DNA from: a virus
Length of the DNA stretch: 36,053 nucleotides
Reading direction: 5' to 3' (one strand)
Virus record (IMG/VR): IMGVR_UViG_3300032289_000968
Location: 1 to 36,053 of that record
In this document: positions 1 through 10,213 of the stretch, in pieces
Numbering within the stretch: position 1 is the first letter of the stretch
How the letters are laid out: each line of letters begins with the position of its first letter
Notes under the pieces: generated by a model
Seen by the model: the letters and a program-made list of their open reading frames with translations, nothing else
Database searches by the model: none
What the model was told of the DNA's origin: nothing
Made by a program: the position numbers and the translations under genes

Positions 1-10
1 AAAAGAGCAC

Positions 11-3000
11 GTGACTATATTTTCAGATGTTACAGTATTCAATGATGTGATCTATAATAAGCCTACAGGATATAGGCAAGATCGTATCAAATCTAGAGGA
101 TTTCGCACAGTGGACTGGGACGGCGATTATACCAGCCCAGGATTTATTTTTGACAACGTCAACATACAAATTTGGAGTCCCTTCTACGAATACAGATTGG
201 GAGACATTGTTAATTTTAAATCAATAAATTGGACCTGTAAGAAAAATCATACCAGCCAAGTAGATTTCAACGACAGCTTTTGGACAAAGCTAGACAGCAC
301 ACCCATAAAACAATTAATTCCCAATTTTGATTATAAAATAAATCAATTTGAAGACTATTATAATCTTGATTCTGACGGCTTAGGATCTAGTCAGCGTGAT
401 CTTGGTCGACATCTAATTGGCTATCAAACTAGAGACTATCTACAGAATATTGCACAAGACGATATTGTGCAGTTTCAACTATATCAGGGATTTATTCGAG
501 AAAAAGGTACCCTAAACGCAGTTACCAAAATATTTGATAAACTCAGCAAAACTGATGAAGATAGTATCATAGTCAACGAAGAATGGGCATTCCGATCAGG
601 AAGACTAGGTAACCTAGCTGAAATCAACGAAACTGAGTTTGAAATATTTGCTAATAGTCTAGAAATTAATCCACAGCCAGTGGAGATAATCGATGAACAA
701 ATTAGCAATATAAAAACTGATCAAATTTACAGAATAGATTCTAAAAATTTTACTCTAGCAAGAGATGGTGTTTTTACAACCAGTATTACGCCTCAAAAAT
801 ATCTAGACCCCTCACCTAGAATAGCAGGCTATGTTAGACAGGATCAGGTTGATTTTATAGTAAAAAACACAGAAGAATTATTACAGCTGAATATTAATAA
901 TTTTGTAGAAAATTCAACAGTGTGGATCACATTTGATAAGCAGTCATGGAATGTGCTGAGATTTGTAAATTTACCATTGTTAAGAATAATTGGAATTACA
1001 AAAAATAATTTATCAGTAGTAATAACCCTAGACAGACTTCACGACATTGTTGTTGACAATATTGTTGGGATAAAAGATATTGTTGATCTAGAAGGATTTT
1101 TTAAAGTAGTAGCTGTGTCGTCTAACACTATTACCGTAGAGCTTTCGGACTCAAAATTAAACCCTGAATTTTCAGATAGTGTATACACAACCTTGAATGT
1201 TTTCAAATCTTCGAGAATAGAAAAATATAATAATTTAAATCTAACAGAAGCAGCCGCATTGCCTAATAGTACCAAATTATGGGTAGATTCGAACGAAAAT
1301 CAACGATGGGAAGTTATAGAAAAAAACAAACAATATTCTGGAAAAGATTTAATAGAATACGGAATTGAAACTCCAATTGGCAGCGGCACTAAAGTTTTAT
1401 ATATAGAAAAATTAAAACAAGTTATTTCTAGTATGCCTGCTACGGGCTATGTTTTTTCCTATGTTGAAACAGACGAAGGCTTAAGATTATATCAAATCAT
1501 ATCACCGCCGACACCTGTAAGATTAAAACTTAATGGATCGTTCGGACTTTCTATGGCTGCGTCTGACGACGGCGAATATTTGATAATAGGCTCACCATAT
1601 GCTAGTTTTATTGCCAGCAAGTTCATGGGAGAGTTTAATCCTAAAGACAGTTATTTTGCTGGAGAAATTGTATTATATAACGGAAAACTTTGGAAAGCAG
1701 TTAATGATTTTACAGGGAATGCGTTATCTAATTTAGGTGACTCAACTTTTATAACATTTAATACTGCTGATTGGATACCTGCAACATTGATAGAAGAAAA
1801 CAGCACCGGTAGATTTGCTGGGTATGCTGGCCAGGGATTAATAACCATCTATAAATTTGTAAACAATCAATGGATCGAATCGTTGTCGATAGTAAGTCCT
1901 AGACCTGCCCAAGATGAATTTTTTGGATCAAATCTAACAATTGGTTCTACTTCAGGAAACTATTTCTTAGCAGTGTCGGCTGTTGGCGCCCGAGACAGCC
2001 GTGGTAGGGTATATCTTTATGAATACGACACAATTACAATTAATGAAGTTGAATCTGCAGAAGTAGCTTCGGGAGGTTCAGATTATACTGTTTATGAAAT
2101 TGATACAGTAACAATTGTTGACGGCGGAATTGGATACAATCCAGAATCAGCTGGGCTGGTGTTAACTATAACGTATCTAGGTCAGACTGCAACATTTACT
2201 GCAGAAGTAGATACAGAAACACTTATTCCTGGAGACAACAGTGTTGCATTTAGCGTAAAAACAGTTACTCCATTGAATCGTGGCCTATGGATTGATTTAC
2301 CTTCAGCACCGTTATTAGTCACTGCTGAACCAAGCGAGTCGGCTGACGGATCTACGTTGTCTGTTGGTTGTTTAGTGTCTGTGACTTTTAGGCCAGCAGT
2401 CACTGAACCAACAACACTGACTGTAACCTATGATAATCAAACAGCAACTTTCTTAGCAACGGTGACTAGTGGAATAGTTACAGCAGTCACTCCACTCGAT
2501 CGTGGAAGATTTACAACAGTTCGCCCCGGCACCAAATCTACAACAGCAACCCCAGGATACGGAAGCGGCGCTACCTTGACAATTGCCTATCGAGAAATTC
2601 AAACTCGGGGATGGTTGCATCTTGAAAATACCAACTATGTAGGCATCTATGACGGAACAAAACTTTATCCAACAGGATCTATAGTATGGCAAGATAATAG
2701 ACTTTATCAAGCTATAGTCGATCATCAAGGAGACGGTAGTTCCATACCAGTTAACGACGCAGGTAGATTAGACACTATAGATTGGATAGAATTAGATTCT
2801 ATAAGTACTCAAAATTCGTTGCCTACAAACATTGCGTTAGACGACGATGATTCTACAACACCTTACAGTGACTCTACAATACCTGTAGGGCTTTTTACTC
2901 CTGATCAGATTTCTGAATTGGTAAAAATTGGAGATGAATTTGGAACAAGTCTTGCAATGAATCAAGACGGAAGTATATTGGTAGTAGGATCCCCAAATAG

Positions 3001-6000
3001 TGATGGTCAATATTTTACCAGATATAAAGGGCCTTGGATTTCATATCAAGAATATAGAGAAGGAGATGTGGTATTACGCAACAGTTTATACTATAGACTA
3101 GTAGAACCCTTCGATCAAAACCCATTACCAGATTCTGCATTAGACAGCACTATTGTTAGTAAAAATCAACCGCCAGAAAACGGATACGAATTCTGGCAAC
3201 AGATTTCAAACGAAAATACATCGATCACTGGTAAAATTTATATCTATAAACGAAATGCCAATAAGGTTTACGAATTACAACAAGTAATCACAGCGGAAAA
3301 CATAGAACAATTAAATCTAACCAATAGTGCGGTAGACATATCAGCCGGTGATAGATTTGGATTCGCCATGGACATCAACGCCTCTGGTAGTGTTCTAGTA
3401 GTTTCTTGTCCCGAAGCAGATGTGAGATTTCAAAATCAAGGTTCGGTGTTTGTGTTTAATACAACTAGTACACAATCACCTCAGTATTCGTTAGCACAAA
3501 AATTATACAGTTTTGAATATTACAATAATGCATTGTTTGGATCTGCAGTATCTATCGATTCCTCTGCAACAAGAATAGTAGTAGGAGCTAAAAATGCCCC
3601 TTACAGATTGCCAGTAAGATTTGATGTTGGTGATGCCACTTCTTTCGACGGCAATTCTACAACGTTTACAAAGGATCAAGGATATACCGGACAGGTATAT
3701 GTATTTGAAAGAAAAGATAACGTCTTTATTCTAGCTGAAAAATTAGAAGCAGATTTAAAGAATTCTGAATCTTTTGGATATAGCTTAGACTGTGTTGGAT
3801 CTGTAATTATAACAGGATCTCCAACATATCGATTGACAGAGGTTGATCAAAATCTACTTGACACCAGTCGAGGAATGACACGATTATTTAAGAAAGACCC
3901 TTTTATACAAATCTGGAATGTAACAGCTTCGCAGGGTTTAAGATCTAATCTAGAACTATTTAAATCTATTGAAATTTACGATCCTGAAAACAGCATAAAA
4001 CTAGCAGACATAGATATAATCGATCATGCCAAATTAAAAATCTTAGGCCTAGCTGAACAAGAAATTACCTACAAAACAGTCTATGATCCTGCTACTTATA
4101 CTATAGGTACAGATGAACAAGTGGTGGATGCTGATCAGGCATGGTTTGAAAAAAATGTTGGTAAGTTATGGTGGGACCTAAGCAAGGTAAAATGGATAGA
4201 ATATGAACAAGGCGACCTTACCTATAGACAAGGGCACTGGAATCAAATGGCTTACGGATCTAGTATTGATGTCTATGAGTGGGTAGAGTCTTTATTATTG
4301 CCGTCAGATTGGAGTATACTTGCTGATACCAATGAAGGTCTATCTGAGGGAATATCAGGTCAGCCTTTATATCCTCAAGACAATGTTTATAGTATTAAAG
4401 AGATTTATAATTCTTCAACTGGAGTGCTTGTTGGTACTAGATACTATTTCTGGGTAAAAAATAAAACATTGGTTCCTGCAAATGTGCCAGGCAGACGATT
4501 ATCGTCGGCATCAGTATCTGCTTTAATATCTAGCCCTCAATCGTCTGGAATTCCTATTGTAGCATTGATTGATAAAGATAAGTTTTTATTTTATAATTTT
4601 GATCAGTTGCTTCGTGTTGAGAAAGCATTGTTTAACATTGAATTTAAAAATACCAAAACAAGCAACGGTATAGTTCATACAGAATATCAACTACTGACCG
4701 AGGGTATGACTGGTAGTGAGCCAAACATAAATCTTGAAACCAAATGGATTGATAGTCTAGTTGGGTTTGATCAATCAGGTAACACTGTACCAGATCCAAA
4801 GTTACCAATGAAACAAAAATATGGACTATCTTTTAGACCTCGTCAAAGCATGTTCAAAGACAATAACAAAATATTAAAAATTGTTTTGGATAAAGTCAAT
4901 ACTATTTTGTTAACTCGACCTTTTGCGGACATAATTGATTTTACAAGATTAAATCAAGTAGATAGTATTCCCGAATCTACTTTAGATTTGTATGATCAAG
5001 CTGTTGACACATACATTGATCTCACAGTTCTAAATACACTAAGAGTTACACAAGCCAGTCTTAGAGTAAATCTTGTAGATGCAGAAGTGGACACAATTGA
5101 TATTGTAAATCCCGGATTTGGATATAAAATTGTTCCACCTATAACTATTCAAGGCAATGGCACTGGCGCAAAAGCTGTTGCTACTTTGGACAATCAAGGT
5201 AGAATATCATCAGTATCAGTTACAGCTAGAGGGAAAAAATATACTTCAGCTGCGGCTACTGTACGACAGTTTGCAGTACTGGTAAGGAACGACGAAACCG
5301 CTGACGGATTTTGGTCAATATATAGTTGGGACGATATACGTAAAACTTTTTTTAGATCAGCATCACAGGGATTTGACACAACCAAATATTGGAGTTATAC
5401 AGACTGGTATGCACCTGGATATTCGTCAGTAAGCAGAATAGTAAAAGAAATTGGAAACCTGTATGAAGAACCAACTATTCAAATAGAATTAGGAGACATA
5501 CTGCGTTTAAAAGAATATGGCACAGGCGGCTGGGCTCTATTACAAAAAACTCAACCAGGATTAGGATCTATACTAGGAAATTATAATTTAATAGCTAGAC
5601 AAAACGGAACTATTGTATTCAGTTCTAATTTGTATAGTAGTTCAAAAGTAACTTTAGGATTTGATGCAACATCTAACTACGATATAGGCAGCTATGATCT
5701 GTTGCCAACATTAGAACTTAGAACCATACTGCAAGCAATCAAACAAGACATTTTTATAAACGATTTATCGCTGCTATGGAATGACCTTTTCTTCACTTCA
5801 ATAAGATACGCATTTGCCGAGCAAGAGTATATAGATTGGGCATTTAAAACCAGTTTCATTAATGCAATACATAATGTTGGCAGTCTTGAGGAAAAAACAA
5901 ATTACAAGAACGATAATTTAGACAGCTATAGAAATTACATAGAAGAAATTAAACCTTATCGAACTACTATTAGAGAATATACCAGTAGATACACCAAGGC

Positions 6001-9000
6001 TGATCCGTACAGCTCAGTAATTACAGATTTTGATCTGCCTCCTGAATACTCAGTAGCTTCCGGAAAAATTCTGCCTATAGATACTACCAATGATATAAAA
6101 GATCTATATCCGTGGAAATCTTGGAAGGATAATTTAGGATTTGGTATAACAGAAATACTTGTAGGTAATTCTGGTGCTGGATATACATCTGAACCTAGCG
6201 TTCTAATTACTGGATCCGGTTCGGGAGCCACAGCCCAGGCATACATAGCCAACGGTTCAGTAGTTGAAATAAGAGTGTTAACTGCAGGACAGGGTTATAT
6301 CACTACTCCAACAATTTCATTGATTGGAGGAAACGGATCTAACTCAAATATTGCCACAGCAATTCCTGTATTGGGAAATTCTGCTATTAGATCTTTTGAT
6401 ACAACTCTTAAATTTGATAGAATAACTAAAAATGGCTATTATCAAGAATTATTTGTAAACGAATCTATACCAGTTGACGGAACTACGTCGGTATTTGAAT
6501 TAAAATATGCTCCTACAGAAAAAAAGGACGAAATTAATATTTCTTTAAATGATCAAATACTGTTTAATAATGAATACGAAATTAATTATTTTACCTCTAC
6601 AACTGATTCATACAGTTTACTTAAGGCCAAGTTAAGACTGATTAATAATCCTACAAAAGGAGATGTAATAAAAATTTCCTATTACAAAAATGACAAGTTG
6701 TTAGACAGTGTTAACAGGATAAACAAGTATTACAATCCTAATTCAGGAATGAAAGGAAAGGCACTAGAACAACTAATGACAGGCATTGACTATGGCGGAA
6801 TACAAATCCAAGGTACAGAATTTGAAGTTAGTGGAGGTTGGGATGCATTACCGTGGTTTAGTGGCGGATGGGACAGTGTAGAATCAAACAAAGATTTTTA
6901 TTATCCTGTATTAAATGAAACTGATGGCAGCACTAATTTTGTAGAATTACCAACAGCTCCAAAGAACGGACAACGAATTTCTATCTACTTAAAACGTGCA
7001 GGATCACCAAGATCTGGATCTATTGACACATTGGGAACAGCAACATCGCCGGTTGTTGTATATGACAAGCCGGTATCAGACAATCCAATAATTAGAATCG
7101 ACGATCCTTACTTTAATCTCTACGACGGTAGCACAGTTCAACCTAACGGTAGAAAAACGCCATATCCTAACGCTTTAATGCCAACGTTCATTGGAGATGG
7201 TGTAACAAAAATGGTTAGTCTTGAAGACTATCTAGTCACTTATCCTGGGGATCTATTAATATTTAGAGATTTTGAAAGTGACGGCACTGTTACAATTAAC
7301 GATCCTAATATTATTGATACTGCAATAAGTGGAGGAACATATTCATTAGTTTCTGGTACTACTAAGATAGCACCTAATACTATTGCCGGAGCATATTCAA
7401 CTGCACTAGGAACACTAGCAGAAGAAATACAGATCGACGGCGGAAAATTAATATCACCCGATCAAGTGCCTGCTACCGAAGAAAATGTTCCTGGACAGGT
7501 ATTAGAAAGTATCAGTATAAAAGTTTTTAGTATTAGTCAACAAGGTGCAGCACCAATTAATGCAACTAGATATTTTTCAGATGGGTCTACTAGAGTTTAT
7601 GATATAGGTTTATCAGTAATCGATTCACAATCAGTAATTGTTTATGTTGACAAAATTCGACAAGGAATTTTAGCAACAGATAGCAGTATTGATTACAGTA
7701 TATTATTTACTACCAACCAGATTGAATTTGTTACAGCCCCAGATGCAAATTCATTGATAGAAATTATTTCTATAGGTGTTGGCGGTGTTGAAATATTAGA
7801 CTATCAAGAATTTATTGCAGACGGCGATACCTCGTATTTTTTAACAAAAGCAAATTATCAAGATACACAGTCTATAGTGGTCACAGTCGATGGTAATCAA
7901 ATTGATACGGGTTTTGTAAACAGTACAGATATATTAGGCGTTCGAAACAAGACCCTAGTAGAGTTTGCAGAAAAACCAGAATTTAACCAATCTGTAAAAA
8001 TTATCTGCCTTGGAGCTGCTCTGGATACTGATAGTTCTTTACAATCAGTAATTCGAACAAACAGACAAATCATAACAGTTGACGGAAGTACAAGAAAATA
8101 TGATCTTGATTATTTCGTTTCGTTATCTCGTAATTCTGTAAAAAGTTCTGCAATAGTTGAGTTGAACAATGTGTTATTAAAAGGAGTTGACACCTCTTAT
8201 GAAATATACGATGGAACAAACAACCAGATTGTGCTCGGCTTAGATCCAGAAGAAGCCATTGGTACGATTACTTCTAACAATATCAAAGTATATGTTAATA
8301 ATCAATTATTGCCGTTCTTAGTGGCCTACACATACAATGGTATTACAGCAACAGTTACAATTTCTACACAATACCTAACAGTAGGGGATGCAATAAAAAT
8401 TGAAAATGATGTGAGAACACAATACTCATTCTCAAATAACGATATAGAAATCTCTAATGCAGTTACCATTAACGAAGGCGACACTCTTGCAGTAACTTGG
8501 TTCTCGGAATACCCAACTATGGATATTATTTCAGATCAATATTCGGGAGGAAAGAGTCACTATAAATTAGCAAGGGAACCTGTTAACAGCAGTTACGTAT
8601 GGGTTTACAAAAATGGAATAAGATTAACCAGCGGACAAGATTATACAGTGTCTTTATCAAGGTTGCTGGTTTATATAAAAGATACAACTATGCTAACAGA
8701 TGAGATTAGAATAATTCAATTTGGATCAATAATTTATAAAAAACCGCAGGCATATGAAATTTTTAAAGATATGCTGAACGTTCATCATTACAAACGATAT
8801 TCAATTGATAACAAAATAAAGTTGTCTAAAACTCTCAATTATTATGATCAATCTATTGAAGTTACAGATGCTTCTCAATTAGACAATCCGGTGCCTGCAC
8901 GTAATATTCCCGGAATAATAGAAATTAATGGAGAAAAAATAGAATATTTTGTTAAAGCTGGTAATAAACTAAGTCAACTACGACGGGGTAGTTTTGGAAC

Positions 9001-9547
9001 GGCAATAAAGCCTGTTCACGAAATTAACAGTTATGTAATAAACGTTGGGTTGTCAGAAAACATTCCTTATAGAGAACAACAAGAAAAAACCAACTTTATC
9101 AGTGACGGCAGTTCTACATTAGTAGGGCCGCTAACATTTGTGCCTAGACAAGGAGTTAGAACCGCCTGGGATCGAGGTGGTATCGACCCCGTAACTGGCC
9201 AGCCGCTTATTCCAAATACATATGGACCAAGCGATGAAATAGAAGTTTTCGTTGGTGGAATTAGGCTTAAAAAAGATCCTGTTGCAAGCTATTCTGAACT
9301 TAAAGGATCCAGCAGTTTGACCTCCAATGAAATTTTACCAGCGGAATTCAGTGTTGACGGACTGTCTAATTATGTAAGATTGACTTATCCAGTAAATGCT
9401 GGTACTCGTATAACAATTATAAGAAGAATAGGTTCTACCTGGTATGATCGAGGAGAAACTACAGCTAGTAACGGAGTAACAATAACCGAAAATACCAATC
9501 CTATTGCAACATTCTTAAAGCAAAAGGTAACGGAATTGCCAGAATAA
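11..9547 (+). CDS. Giant modular virion structural protein, probably tail or baseplate associated
   Basis: A 3178-residue reading frame. The first possible start in the window is GTG at 11, but the frame is open to the window edge and no convincing ribosome site is visible, so the true start may lie upstream. The protein is a mosaic of beta-rich modules. Carbohydrate-binding-like segments with a GD/GEIV..W pattern lie near residues 60-95 and 545-595, with two more further on. FG-GAP/beta-propeller-like repeats (FG.S.....G..L.VGSP) lie near 510, 636, 976, 1116, 1176 and 1255. Gly-rich G.GY repeats lie near 700, 1695, 2045 and 2085. From about 2520 to the end there are repeated 'DGST..Y.L....S..VYVD' modules, and near 2930-3015 a segment with IEING.KIEYF and QLRRGSFGT, a pattern I recall from other marine phage tail proteins. 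It opens the fibre operon, so a tail or baseplate role is likely. The exact role is inference. Confidence 0.85.
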   Translation: MTIFSDVTVFNDVIYNKPTGYRQDRIKSRGFRTVDWDGDYTSPGFIFDNVNIQIWSPFYEYRLGDIVNFKSINWTCKKNHTSQVDFNDSFWTKLDSTPIKQLIPNFDYKINQFEDYYNLDSDGLGSSQRDLGRHLIGYQTRDYLQNIAQDDIVQFQLYQGFIREKGTLNAVTKIFDKLSKTDEDSIIVNEEWAFRSGRLGNLAEINETEFEIFANSLEINPQPVEIIDEQISNIKTDQIYRIDSKNFTLARDGVFTTSITPQKYLDPSPRIAGYVRQDQVDFIVKNTEELLQLNINNFVENSTVWITFDKQSWNVLRFVNLPLLRIIGITKNNLSVVITLDRLHDIVVDNIVGIKDIVDLEGFFKVVAVSSNTITVELSDSKLNPEFSDSVYTTLNVFKSSRIEKYNNLNLTEAAALPNSTKLWVDSNENQRWEVIEKNKQYSGKDLIEYGIETPIGSGTKVLYIEKLKQVISSMPATGYVFSYVETDEGLRLYQIISPPTPVRLKLNGSFGLSMAASDDGEYLIIGSPYASFIASKFMGEFNPKDSYFAGEIVLYNGKLWKAVNDFTGNALSNLGDSTFITFNTADWIPATLIEENSTGRFAGYAGQGLITIYKFVNNQWIESLSIVSPRPAQDEFFGSNLTIGSTSGNYFLAVSAVGARDSRGRVYLYEYDTITINEVESAEVASGGSDYTVYEIDTVTIVDGGIGYNPESAGLVLTITYLGQTATFTAEVDTETLIPGDNSVAFSVKTVTPLNRGLWIDLPSAPLLVTAEPSESADGSTLSVGCLVSVTFRPAVTEPTTLTVTYDNQTATFLATVTSGIVTAVTPLDRGRFTTVRPGTKSTTATPGYGSGATLTIAYREIQTRGWLHLENTNYVGIYDGTKLYPTGSIVWQDNRLYQAIVDHQGDGSSIPVNDAGRLDTIDWIELDSISTQNSLPTNIALDDDDSTTPYSDSTIPVGLFTPDQISELVKIGDEFGTSLAMNQDGSILVVGSPNSDGQYFTRYKGPWISYQEYREGDVVLRNSLYYRLVEPFDQNPLPDSALDSTIVSKNQPPENGYEFWQQISNENTSITGKIYIYKRNANKVYELQQVITAENIEQLNLTNSAVDISAGDRFGFAMDINASGSVLVVSCPEADVRFQNQGSVFVFNTTSTQSPQYSLAQKLYSFEYYNNALFGSAVSIDSSATRIVVGAKNAPYRLPVRFDVGDATSFDGNSTTFTKDQGYTGQVYVFERKDNVFILAEKLEADLKNSESFGYSLDCVGSVIITGSPTYRLTEVDQNLLDTSRGMTRLFKKDPFIQIWNVTASQGLRSNLELFKSIEIYDPENSIKLADIDIIDHAKLKILGLAEQEITYKTVYDPATYTIGTDEQVVDADQAWFEKNVGKLWWDLSKVKWIEYEQGDLTYRQGHWNQMAYGSSIDVYEWVESLLLPSDWSILADTNEGLSEGISGQPLYPQDNVYSIKEIYNSSTGVLVGTRYYFWVKNKTLVPANVPGRRLSSASVSALISSPQSSGIPIVALIDKDKFLFYNFDQLLRVEKALFNIEFKNTKTSNGIVHTEYQLLTEGMTGSEPNINLETKWIDSLVGFDQSGNTVPDPKLPMKQKYGLSFRPRQSMFKDNNKILKIVLDKVNTILLTRPFADIIDFTRLNQVDSIPESTLDLYDQAVDTYIDLTVLNTLRVTQASLRVNLVDAEVDTIDIVNPGFGYKIVPPITIQGNGTGAKAVATLDNQGRISSVSVTARGKKYTSAAATVRQFAVLVRNDETADGFWSIYSWDDIRKTFFRSASQGFDTTKYWSYTDWYAPGYSSVSRIVKEIGNLYEEPTIQIELGDILRLKEYGTGGWALLQKTQPGLGSILGNYNLIARQNGTIVFSSNLYSSSKVTLGFDATSNYDIGSYDLLPTLELRTILQAIKQDIFINDLSLLWNDLFFTSIRYAFAEQEYIDWAFKTSFINAIHNVGSLEEKTNYKNDNLDSYRNYIEEIKPYRTTIREYTSRYTKADPYSSVITDFDLPPEYSVASGKILPIDTTNDIKDLYPWKSWKDNLGFGITEILVGNSGAGYTSEPSVLITGSGSGATAQAYIANGSVVEIRVLTAGQGYITTPTISLIGGNGSNSNIATAIPVLGNSAIRSFDTTLKFDRITKNGYYQELFVNESIPVDGTTSVFELKYAPTEKKDEINISLNDQILFNNEYEINYFTSTTDSYSLLKAKLRLINNPTKGDVIKISYYKNDKLLDSVNRINKYYNPNSGMKGKALEQLMTGIDYGGIQIQGTEFEVSGGWDALPWFSGGWDSVESNKDFYYPVLNETDGSTNFVELPTAPKNGQRISIYLKRAGSPRSGSIDTLGTATSPVVVYDKPVSDNPIIRIDDPYFNLYDGSTVQPNGRKTPYPNALMPTFIGDGVTKMVSLEDYLVTYPGDLLIFRDFESDGTVTINDPNIIDTAISGGTYSLVSGTTKIAPNTIAGAYSTALGTLAEEIQIDGGKLISPDQVPATEENVPGQVLESISIKVFSISQQGAAPINATRYFSDGSTRVYDIGLSVIDSQSVIVYVDKIRQGILATDSSIDYSILFTTNQIEFVTAPDANSLIEIISIGVGGVEILDYQEFIADGDTSYFLTKANYQDTQSIVVTVDGNQIDTGFVNSTDILGVRNKTLVEFAEKPEFNQSVKIICLGAALDTDSSLQSVIRTNRQIITVDGSTRKYDLDYFVSLSRNSVKSSAIVELNNVLLKGVDTSYEIYDGTNNQIVLGLDPEEAIGTITSNNIKVYVNNQLLPFLVAYTYNGITATVTISTQYLTVGDAIKIENDVRTQYSFSNNDIEISNAVTINEGDTLAVTWFSEYPTMDIISDQYSGGKSHYKLAREPVNSSYVWVYKNGIRLTSGQDYTVSLSRLLVYIKDTTMLTDEIRIIQFGSIIYKKPQAYEIFKDMLNVHHYKRYSIDNKIKLSKTLNYYDQSIEVTDASQLDNPVPARNIPGIIEINGEKIEYFVKAGNKLSQLRRGSFGTAIKPVHEINSYVINVGLSENIPYREQQEKTNFISDGSSTLVGPLTFVPRQGVRTAWDRGGIDPVTGQPLIPNTYGPSDEIEVFVGGIRLKKDPVASYSELKGSSSLTSNEILPAEFSVDGLSNYVRLTYPVNAGTRITIIRRIGSTWYDRGETTASNGVTITENTNPIATFLKQKVTELPE

Positions 9548-9550
9548 ATA
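9543..9550 (+). promoter_or_regulatory. Possible late-promoter octamer AATAAATA
   Basis: The octamer fits the NATAAATA late-promoter pattern of T4-like marine phages. It overlaps the TAA stop of the giant gene and ends four bases before the ATG at 9555, a start with no clear Shine-Dalgarno. Transcription from it would begin at about the start codon. In AT-rich DNA this could be chance. Confidence 0.25.
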
Positions 9551-9554
9551 CACT

Positions 9555-10211
9555 ATGAACAATACAGAAACCCCTATGCAACCGTCTCAGAATAATACAC
9601 CTAAAAACCCCAACGAAGTTGGAGGATTCCATTTTGAAGGACATATCAAGATATTTGATCCCGAAACGGAGGAAATATTCATCGATAAAAGAAATGCTAT
9701 TCACTATGAAAATATCAGCATAGCATTGGCCCAGGCCCTCAGTAATCAAGGGCAGGGCATAATTTATGAAATGGTTTTTGGATCTGGCGGAACCACAGTA
9801 GATCCTACTGGGCTAATTGCATATTTAACTCCTAATACTGTTGGAACAAATACAGGATTATACAATCAAACCTATCAAAAAATAGTTGATCAAAATGCCA
9901 CAGCTAACACAGACCCAGTGCGAAATAAAATGGAAGTTAGACATATTAGCGGAGCAACTTATACAGATATTCTAATTTCTTGTTTATTAGACTACGGAGA
10001 ACCCGACGGCCAAGAGGCATTTGATAACAGTCAAACATTGTCTGGAAATTTTATATTTGACGAACTAGGATTAAAATCTTACAGCAGTAGTGGCGCAGGA
10101 AAATTGTTAACTCATGTGGTTTTTCACCCTGTACAGAAATCTTTGAATAGACTTCTACAAATAGATTATACAATTCGTATACAAAGTTTAACTGGATTTA
10201 ATGAGGTCTAA
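9555..10211 (+). CDS. Virion structural protein of unknown fold
   Basis: A 218-aa protein set between the giant tail protein and the first fibre gene, seven bases after the former and two before the latter. After a polar N-terminus (about 25 residues, rich in N, P and T) the sequence reads GHIKIFDPETEEIF, then an Asn/Gln-rich amphipathic stretch, then VFGSGGTTVD near residue 75. The Gly/Thr-rich motif and beta-rich remainder resemble conserved structural proteins I have seen in marine myoviruses. No enzymatic motif, signal peptide or membrane segment is visible. Being co-directional and nearly touching its neighbours, it is probably translated from the same polycistronic message. The start codon is followed by NNTETP, and no strong Shine-Dalgarno precedes it. 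The structural role rests on context. Confidence 0.75.
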   Translation: MNNTETPMQPSQNNTPKNPNEVGGFHFEGHIKIFDPETEEIFIDKRNAIHYENISIALAQALSNQGQGIIYEMVFGSGGTTVDPTGLIAYLTPNTVGTNTGLYNQTYQKIVDQNATANTDPVRNKMEVRHISGATYTDILISCLLDYGEPDGQEAFDNSQTLSGNFIFDELGLKSYSSSGAGKLLTHVVFHPVQKSLNRLLQIDYTIRIQSLTGFNEV

Positions 10212-10213
10212 GT

